Assembly: GCA_009760885.1 (NCBI GenBank)
Contig: CM019701.1
Location: 32,564,697 to 32,628,696 of the forward strand
DNA length: 64,000 nucleotides
Direction of reading: 5' to 3'
From: Achatina immaculata
Taxonomy: Eukaryota > Mollusca > Gastropoda > Stylommatophora > Achatinidae
Under the pieces are notes generated by a model. That model was not told the DNA's origin. It searched no databases and was given only the letters and a program-made list of their open reading frames with translations. The position numbers and the translations under genes were made by a program. This document shows, piece by piece, positions 57,011 to 64,000 of this stretch. The stretch's first letter is position 1; each line of letters opens with the position of its first letter.

Positions 57011-57220
57011 CAATTTAAAAAAGTAGGAGAAAACTTTTCCAATATAAATAAAGTGGAATTATACAAAAATAAACATTATTTTCCATCTTACTGTAAGTTT
57101 TGTTTAATTTCTATAAATAAAATTTTATTTTATGGTTTATTATTGTTTATATTTTGAATTACATATATGGGGGGGGGCACCAAAATCTTGTTAGTGCTTA
57201 GGGCCTCTAATCTGGCCCTG

Positions 57221-58840
57221 CCCACGGCTGTTTGTCAGTTTGGTATTAAGTGCCATCTGTTGAGTTAAAATTAGTTAAAGTTTCATGACATTGTGATACT
57301 GCACTGAAACTGGTGGTCTGTCACTTTTATGTAGTTGGAAAAGTGGTTCTTGGATGTAGTAAGGTTCTTTATGACTCCTGTGTCAATCTGTATTTATAAT
57401 TATGTCATACATTGTAATTCTGATATTTAAAAGTGCACCTACATTTAACTCTATGACATGTAAATTACTGTAATAATGCTTTGCTTAAATACTCCAGACT
57501 TAATCTGTATATCTTTCATTTGTAATCTGTTTTTGTATCTGTGAATTGGAATACTTATGTGGACAGATTGTTTTTATACTGTGTTTTTACTGGATAGATT
57601 GTTTTTATACTATGTTTTTACTGGACCAGTTTATCATTGTTTTGTACTGTGTTTTTATTGGACCAGTTTACCATTTAAATAAATTGATTATGTCTCCATG
57701 AGTTAGTTTTAGAGATCAAGTCAACATAAGAGAAATATTTTATTGGTTGTTCTCTGCTGCATAACTGTTGTTACTGAAGTGCATGTATGATGTTCTAAAT
57801 GTGCCTAATTGGTCACAGGCTTTCAAGCAAGGATTGATTAATTAATTGCTGTTATGCCTTCACATATAGGCAGTTTTTTAATGTGAGGATGTGTGGTGAA
57901 GTCCAATGACTGAGGTTTGTTTTGGTGCAGCAGTGTGACAATCACCTGTTAAATAGCTTCTTAACTGTGTTTATGCTGTGTTTGATATGGAAAAAAGTGA
58001 CATTCTTTTCTATTAATTATTTTATTTGTGACTTTAATGAGATACTTCTTTGCTGTTTGACCCACTTGAATGTCTTTCTTAGATTCATACATACCAGAGT
58101 AAACACGCTATAAAAATTGCTGCCATGCATGAGGACTTGAAATAAATATATGTGTGCAATCATTTCTCACTACACGTTTTAACCATAAAACTTTATGTTA
58201 CTCATTCAAATTGCTTGTTTTAGTCAACAATAGAAAACTCTGAGCATCAATATGAGGAAAATATGGAATGTGGTGGTTAAAAAAAAATAATAAGCAAAAA
58301 GAAAAGAGGTTTAAAATGCATCAAACTGAATTCAGCATGGGACCATGGCAGCAAAGATGTCTGCATTAGAGGGACCATGCAGCTATCAAGACTGATGAAC
58401 TAGAACTGTCCAAGATCCTATTTCACTTCCCTGTGAGATTCCTAGAACCAGGCTTGTGTGCTTCTTCAATCTAGCTGATGGAATAGTGTACAGAACTTGT
58501 TCCATTTTGTGGTGGAGTCTTTGGATCTACTAAATCTCAGTAGTCCACTTCTTGCACAGCTAGACGGCACTACCACGATATCCTTTTCAAAATACTGGCT
58601 ACAGGAAGCTAAACAAGAACAAGAAGAAGGGAACTTTCCCTCTGCTGATGTTAAATTATTATTAAACCACTAAGAAGCTGTTCAAAATGCTCTAGCTGAC
58701 ATTTCATAAACTCCACTCAAAAAAAGTTATGTTTTACAGAGTGTTTCAAAAATAATGTGTTTAACATATACAGTTCTGGATGGTTTGTTTTTGGCTCTGG
58801 TAGAGGAAAGCATTATTGCTTGTTTCATTCTTTATTTCAG
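57221..58840. other. FPGS intron, no recognised gene
   Basis: AT-rich intronic DNA. An imperfect tandem repeat of about 35-40 bp (ctgtgtttttactgga/ttggaccagttta) lies at 57550-57680. No coding feature or element was identified. The 58831-58840 acceptor (tttatttcag) precedes the next FPGS exon. Confidence 0.6.
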
Positions 58841-59080
58841 GATGAAGATGTTGACAAACTGTCAGTAATTCATGTAAGTGGAACAAAGGGCAAAGGTTCA
58901 ACTTGTGCTCTCTGTGAGAGGATCTTGTATTCCCATGGCTACAAGACTGGTCTGTTTACCTCCCCTCATTTGGTGGAAGCACGAGAGAGAATCAGAATAA
59001 ATGGAAGGCCTATTAGTCGAGAAATGTTTAGCAAATATTTCTGGAAGGTGTACAACAGTTTGCAGATGACTAAAACAGAG
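58841..59080 (+). CDS. FPGS: Folylpolyglutamate synthase, ATP-binding exon
   Basis: This 240-bp, 80-codon, phase-0 exon begins DEDVDKLSVIHVSGTKGKGS. That includes the Mur-ligase-type P-loop (GTKGKGS) that binds ATP in FPGS. It continues with ALCERILYSHGYKTGLFTSP and HLVEARERIRINGRPISREM, the conserved substrate-proximal SPHLV..RERIRING segment, and ends SKYFWKVYNSLQMTKTE. The acceptor is tttatttcag and the donor gtattc. It fits directly after the 45235 exon (…RSGLT + DEDVDKL). Residues typical of the family are intact, so the gene is probably functional. The next exon was not found before the window end. Confidence 0.93.
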
Positions 59081-60402
59081 GTATTCTCTATTCCTTCGGC
59101 CCATTTTAAAGTATCATTTATGCTCTATTCCTTGGCCCCATTTTAAAGTATCATTTTACCTTCTTTTTATTTTCATTGGATGAGCTAAATTTTATACTGT
59201 TTTTTTTTTTTTTCTTGCTATAAATCAACCCACATATGCCTCCACAGTCCCCAAGAACTCATGTACTTTTCCTTGTGCTGAAGAGTAATATAGGTGACTT
59301 TTTAATTAGGTCAAGCCACTGTCTACAAATGCAACAGAAGATTAATCTGTTTTGATTAAGAACTGAATTGGTCAGTGCAGGCTGTTAAATTAACTTGAGA
59401 TATTCCACACATATGACAATACAAATTTTTAATAATAAGCTCAAACATTGCCAGACTTGACCACCTTACCAAAAATGGAGGCTATAAAATCTTTTTTTTT
59501 CACGATTTGTTAATCATTCTTACATTTCCCTTGTTTTTTTTTCTTCTTGAAGTTGATTTTCTGTGCCTTTATTATGTTCAGGCTTTTGTTTCAAAGACAA
59601 AATGATGATAATGATTATCTGTTACAAAGTGCTCTCCTATAACCATGATATGAATCTGTCTGAATTGACATTTACTTCACATACTTTATTCTGATATTCT
59701 GAACCTAAGTATTGACCAAGATAGACCATTGAACACAAAGCTGAGAAGAGAACTGTGAGCAACAAATAAAATCATGAATGGAATAAAAGTAATTTACTGA
59801 AATCACAAGTGATGGGACAAAAACCACTTTCATGAAGTAGTTATTAAACTACCTAGAGGATGAAAACAGTGAGTTTAACATTAGAAATGCCTTATGTAGA
59901 TTAAATCAGATCATCTAGCAGAGTAAACATATAAAACAGTAACAGTCAGGAGTAAAGGTATCTCGGACAATGTGGACTGAAAGAGTAGTGGCAAATATTT
60001 GAACTAAAGGGTCAGAGCCACCGAGCTAGTCCTGCCTTATGTTGTGTGTAGGTTCAGAAACTGACAACAGATCGTTATCTTTCCTTTGACAGGGAGTGAT
60101 AACAAATAATTCTAAGCAAAAGAAATATATTCTTACTGAAAGAAGTTCATATTCATTTTCGATTTTCATGTTCAGAGTCTATATTTTGATTAAGCTCAAC
60201 AATTTCTGTAACCACACCAAAACAGCACTTATGTGCGTACGTTTTTTTTTTTTCCTTCCATCATTTTTTGATGAGTTACAACTAGTGTTGATAATATTAG
60301 AGATTCTTCTGTAATTGTTTTAGTTTTACTTTTGTGTGACAGCAAAAGGAATAATATAATATATTTAAATGGCAGAAATGCTGCAACTTTCTTCATGTGA
60401 CT
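59081..60402. other. FPGS downstream intron, no recognised gene
   Basis: AT-rich DNA with short T-runs (59203, 59490, 60241). There is a small duplication of ttcggcccattttaaagta / ttggccccattttaaagta at 59093-59150. No exon of FPGS (expected PxYFxFLTxxAF) or element was recognised. Confidence 0.5.
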
Positions 60403-60433
60403 AGGGTTGGCAGACATTCTGGTGTTTTCCTGG

Positions 60434-60690
60434 TTAGGTGTCTGAGTGGTGAAGTGGTTAGTGCACTGGTCTCTCATGGCTAATGTCGAGGATTCGAATC
60501 TGGCCAGAGGCACCCCAGTCACCCAGCTGTAGAAATGGGTACCTGACTTCTTCTGGAGTTGGGGAAGGAAAGGCGGCCAGGAGCGATACTGACCATATCA
60601 CCCTCTAGTGTGCTGACAGGTCAAGGAAAATATGGGTACTAATACCATATCCCTATGTGCCTCTAAGGCATGACAGTATTACCTGGGTTT
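60434..60690 (+). mobile_element. tRNA-derived SINE, longest copy
   Basis: The plus strand reads ggtgtctgagtggtgaagtg as A box and gaggattcgaatctgg as B box. The body follows (cacccagctgtagaaatggg, ggagttggggaaggaaaggc), then gtgtgctgacaggtcaagga and a 3' end of ctctaaggcatgacagtatt. The short duplication cctgg flanks it. Same family as 6816-6957 and 7262-7495. RNA polymerase III transcription is expected of the family, not shown here. Confidence 0.8.
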
Positions 60691-61139
60691 TAAATAAAAA
60701 TTTCACTGTCCTGTTTGTCCTGGTTTTCATCTTTACTTGTAAATGAAAGAATTTTGCATTTGAGTTCTTCTCTCTCCCTACGACTTCAGGTTGGAAGAAC
60801 TGATACACACATTTTAAAACAACAAAAATAGTTAAAACTTAATTTGTTACTACTGTCTCTGAGTTGGAATTGGTGGGATTCATGAGTTTCATGTTATTTC
60901 ATTTTTCATTCTTTTCTCTTTGCGCGAGAGACATTTTCTGTTGACGACATCATGTCTCTTCAACATCTCTGCACCAAAAGAAAATGAGGATCTGTAAGGT
61001 GCGACATCTTTCATTTTCACTGTCGTATAGTTTACATGTTTTGGAGACTAAAGTGGCTGTAAGTTTTACATGCTTTGGTGAGAAAATTATATGTTTTATC
61101 ATTATCTGCATCATAGCTCTGGACACCAATAATGTGTCG

Positions 61140-61480
61140 TCTGTGGTGACAATGCAGATAAGAATTTTGGTGGAGTAGAACGAATTGGTACGAACAGTGT
61201 GTTCACAGAACTGAAGAATGAACTAAATGAAAACGTTCTCAGTGGTGGATGCCCTGCACAACATACTTCATACTGCGGTAAAGGCAGCAGCTGATGTTAT
61301 AATTGCAGATGTTGAAAATGTAATAATTAACTGATCAATTATTTCTCAATATATGCCCTATACATGGAGTACCTGAAAGAATATTGTGAATTTGTGGATG
61401 TAGAATATTGCAAATTGCTGTCCATACAAAAACAAGATGGTTATCTTTGCTTCCTCCAGCAAAAAGGGTGTTAAAACTAT
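61140..61480 (+). pseudogene. hAT transposase remnant
   Basis: Broken plus frames give GDNADKNFGGVERIGTNSVF, VVDALHNILHTAVKAAADVI (after one shift) and YCEFVDVEYCKLLSI. These are homologous to the minus-strand frames at 14480-14672 and 34790-34940. The reading ends where LINE A is inserted and resumes with KLYAAQNRA after 62258. Confidence 0.65.
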
Positions 61481-62257
61481 CAGTCAGTCAGTCATTTGCA
61501 TGTCCCTTGCAGAACTTTGCCTCCTTATCAGCTCTCCTGTAGGCCTCTCAGTTGTAAGCAAGATGCCCTGCTGCTGATGCATCTATTAATAGCTTATCAA
61601 TGATGTCATGCAACCATCTTTGCCTTGGTCTTCCTCTCTTTCTTTTTCCCATTATTTACCCTTCCAAGACTGTGTTCTCTAAATTATCATGATGTTTAAT
61701 ATGTCCAAAATATTTCAATTTTCTCTGTTTAGTCTTCTTACTAGTCAAGCTTCTTCAATATTAAGTTCTTGTAGTATGGATATATTTGTTCTTTTTTGTG
61801 TCCATGATATTTGAAGGACTCTTCTGTAGCATTTACATTCAAAGGTATTTATGTGTATGTCGGCTGTTTTGCTAAGTGTCCAGGTCTCACAAGCATATAT
61901 TGCAATGGGAAAGATGCATGCCCTTAAAAATCGTATTTTTGTAGTTCTGTCTGTCACTCTCCACAGCTTCTTTAGTTGTTTTAATCTTTGAAGAGTGAAA
62001 GATGTCCTCATTTTATTATCCTAATTGTATCTCAGTTATTAGTTAGTAATGATCCAAGATATTCAAAAACTCTCCACCTCTTCCAATTTTTCCTCATTGA
62101 TATATATTTCAGCTGCCTTATTTATTTTGTCAGATGTCAACAATTTCATTTTCTTTGCTCTTCACTGTTCTTACAGACTGACATAATTAGTTTTTTCATT
62201 CCTTTTTGTGCTCTGGACAGTAATACTGTGTCATCATCATATCTAATCTCTGGCATT
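61481..62257 (-). mobile_element. LINE A 3' part in hAT 2c
   Basis: The minus frame at 61745-62011 reads LKQLKKLWRVTDRTTKIRFL, the GACIFPIAIYACETWTL-type segment and KRTNISILQELNIEEA. It ends in a (AGTC)n-type tail at 61481-61493. The short duplication aactat at both edges marks the insertion into transposase sequence. Confidence 0.85.
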
Positions 62258-62297
62258 ACAACTATATGCAGCACAAAATCGTGCTAAAATAACAGCT

Positions 62298-63572
62298 TAT
62301 CTTAAAACAAGTTTTAAGTAATTATGCACATAAAGACAAAGAAGTGAAGGAGTCATGTCGTCAAGATAATCGTCAATACTATGATACTATGACAACTTAG
62401 CAGAAGCAGTAGAGAAAGCAGCATTTGCAAATGACATGAAAATCATATACAAAATCACAAAGCAGATGACAGGTAACTTCAGTACAAGATGTGAGAGTGC
62501 AATAAAGACACATAAGGGACAACTGATCACTGGAGAAAGAGAAAAAATTGAAAGATGGAAAGAACACTTTAACACCCTACTAAACAGAACACAAGCAACA
62601 CAAACAATAGACATATCTGAAGCAAACATGGAACTAAACATCAATACAGGACCAATAACAATAAGTGAAGTAAAGGAGGCAATTCATTCATTCATTCATT
62701 TGCATGTCCCTTGCGGAACTTTGCCTCCCAAACAGCACTCCTGTAGGCCTCTCGGTTGTGAGCAAGATGGCCTGCTGCTGTTGCAATAAAAGAGCTAAAA
62801 TTAGACAGGGCACCAGATGAAGATGAAGTGACTGCTGAGATGTTGAAAGCAGAAGAAACAGGAAAAACAAAACAACTCTGTCGGATACTACAACAAATTT
62901 GGGATCTAGAAAAAGCTTCAGAGGAGTGGAAAACTGGCCTTATAGTAAAACTACCAGAGAAGGGTGACCTCAGAGATTGCGGGAACTGGAGAGGCATTAC
63001 CCTACTGCCACTCACCAGTAAAGTATTTTGCAGAATAATCATCAACTGAATTGTACCAGCACGTGATGGAAAACTTTGGAAAGAGCAGGCAGGATTTAGG
63101 AAAGGAAGATCATGCATAGACCACATATTTGTACTTAGACAAATATTAGAACAGGCAAATGAGTGGCATAGCACAACATATGCATTGTTTATAGATTTTG
63201 AGAAAGCCTTTTTGACAGTGTCAACAGAGACGCACTGTGGAAAATCCTAAGATGGCATGGCCTCCCCCATATGATAGTGAGTGTAATCAAAGCCCTATAC
63301 GAGGGTTTTCAGTGCAAAGTGATCTGTGGAGAACATACCTCCAGTAACTTTAAGGTACAAACAGGAGTGAAGCAGGGATGCGTACTACCACCAACATTAT
63401 TTATCTTGGCAGTAGACTGGTTAATGAAGGAGGCAACATCAGACAAACGCAGAGGATTACAGTGGACCCTTGACACAGTGCTGGAGGACCTTGACTTTGT
63501 GGACGACATTCGTCTACTATCAAGCAGCCACAAAGATGTGCACTTAAGGTTCAGAGATAGAGAGAGATATAC
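62298..63572 (+). mobile_element. LINE D, internally deleted copy
   Basis: It starts in the linker (aagttttaagtaattatgca), as at 26800. It carries the E insertion site uninterrupted, then RT sequence (ISEANMELNINTGPITISEV; KGDLRDCGNWRGITLLPLTS) with a frame break at FIDFEKAFLTVSTETHCGKS. Then come HTSSNFKVQTGVKQGCVLPP and LEDLDFVDDIRLLS. At about 63540 it jumps straight to the 3' end (cacttaaggttcagagatag), losing the thumb and C-terminal region. A LINE A 3' end is inserted at 62688-62782. Confidence 0.85.
62688..62782 (-). mobile_element. LINE A 3' end inserted in LINE D
   Basis: About 95 bp: (TCAT)n tail, tgcatgtcccttgcggaact, ctcctgtaggcctctcggtt and gatggcctgctgctg. The flanking gcaat is duplicated (62680-62684 region and 62781-62785). 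The intact LINE D sequence at 28445-28465 shows the empty site. Confidence 0.85.
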
Positions 63573-63589
63573 AGAACTGGATGACACCT

Positions 63590-64000
63590 TTGATTGCATT
63601 TTCCATTTTAAGTGAATGCTGTTAGGCTCTATACCAGCATGGTTTGAATGGAGAGACTGTAAAGTTTCTGCAAGACAAGGGGCAGTCAATCGACAATTCA
63701 TTATTGTTTGATCAATTCACATATTTGAAGCACTGTACTGAAGCAGTACTCACAAAGGAGAAGGAATAGCAAATCCAGTCAGGAGAAATGGACCTATTTC
63801 TCTGGACAACTGAATCTTTGTAAAAATACTTGGAGTTACTATAACTGTGTGAATTTATTCTTTGTGTTTATGACATAATGAAAATGTTGAAAAGGTATTT
63901 TCCCTCTTGAGTGAGCAATGGACAGAGGAACAAAACCGCCTTCTTGTCTCAGTTGAAGCAATAATTAAATGTGCTTTTAATCATCGAATGAGCTTCTCAG
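63590..64000 (+). pseudogene. hAT transposase 3' region (to window end)
   Basis: It matches the minus-strand sequence 13730-14110. Shared stretches are caagacaaggggcagtcaat, ttgatcaattcacatatttg (with small changes), gtactcacaaaggagaagga and aatggaccta. Coding frames are broken. It continues beyond the window. Confidence 0.65.

Larger units (their letters stand above)
50922..57220 (+). mobile_element. hAT transposon (ZMYM1-like), full span with LINE B inside
   Basis: Outer limits are supported by imperfect inverted ends (caaggctggcc at 50922; cagggccagatta as reverse complement at 57220) and by flanking 8-mers tccatggc and cccacggc (6 of 8 identical). The interior encodes a decayed transposase of the zinc-finger MYM-type-1-like hAT group. 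The 1.7 kb LINE B (54394-56095) and two minisatellites are secondary. It lies in the FPGS intron. The stretch 50930-52270 appears non-coding. Confidence 0.7.
60403..64000 (+). mobile_element. hAT transposon, copy 2c (runs off window)
   Basis: It starts with the terminus tagggttggcagacattctg. After removal of the SINE, it continues with ttaaataaaaatttcactgt, matching the minus-strand end of copy 2a at 17090-17190. Transposase remnants in plus orientation are at 61140-61480 (EYLKEYCEFVDVEYCKLLSI) and after 63573. Inserted in it are a SINE, LINE A (61481-62257) and LINE D (62298-63572). Confidence 0.6.

Noticed and set aside
58757..58840. Upstream ATG extension of the FPGS exon.
   Set aside because: The in-frame stretch before 58841 ends in a clear pyrimidine tract and AG acceptor. 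It does not resemble FPGS, so it is intron.

Overview
This is a repeat-dominated stretch of an animal nuclear genome. GT-AG exons of ordinary metazoan genes sit in AT-rich DNA full of microsatellites, minisatellites and dead non-LTR retrotransposons (LINEs), hAT and Tc1/mariner transposons. The 18S/28S rRNA pieces are clearly metazoan. The LINE types would fit a marine invertebrate, perhaps a mollusc, but the species assignment is a guess.

Only two host genes can be supported. Two phase-0 exons of folylpolyglutamate synthase (FPGS) lie on the + strand at 45235-45366 and 58841-59080. They are separated by a 13.5 kb intron made largely of transposons. A single minus-strand exon at 20893-21096 encodes a signal-peptide-like start followed by a TNF-receptor-type cysteine-rich module. 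No complete gene is present, and almost all long reading frames are LINE, transposase, rRNA or tandem-repeat frames.

Layout. 1-3.5 kb: LINE ends, a foldback repeat, and minisatellites of 29, 31 and 22/44 bp. 3.5-5.7 kb: a composite insert inside the 44-bp minisatellite, made of a GC-rich repeat ('element E') fused to rearranged rDNA (18S 5' end, putative 5' ETS, 28S ending beside the R2 target site). 6.3-12 kb: SINEs, a 0.21 kb duplicated block, LINE ends. 12-13 kb: a 34-bp minisatellite grown from a LINE 5' UTR. 13-17.2 kb: a hAT transposon carrying a LINE. 18.7-26 kb: nested LINE families A, B and C plus the TNFR-like exon. 26.4-30.4 kb: LINE D interrupted by a second element E with a perfect 10-bp target duplication. 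30.4-38.2 kb: a second hAT copy broken by LINEs B and C. 38.2-39.5 kb: a Tc1-like element. 41-44.5 kb: a nearly complete LINE A. 45-59 kb: the FPGS exons and the intron between them, holding MITE, LINE A/D/F pieces and a 6.3 kb ZMYM1-like hAT element with a LINE B inside. 60.4-64 kb: a third hAT copy carrying a SINE, LINE A and LINE D.

Family names A-G and E are local labels. A = FEYLGSLL type with tetranucleotide tails. B = (GAT)n-tailed type. C = ATAAG-tailed type. D = (AG)n-tailed type. F = fragment with a (GAA)n tail. G = another 3' end. The most informative structures are the template-switch chimeras (element E with rRNA; LINE B with inverted hAT), the tandem repeats born inside mobile-element sequence, and the order of nesting that target-site duplications reveal.
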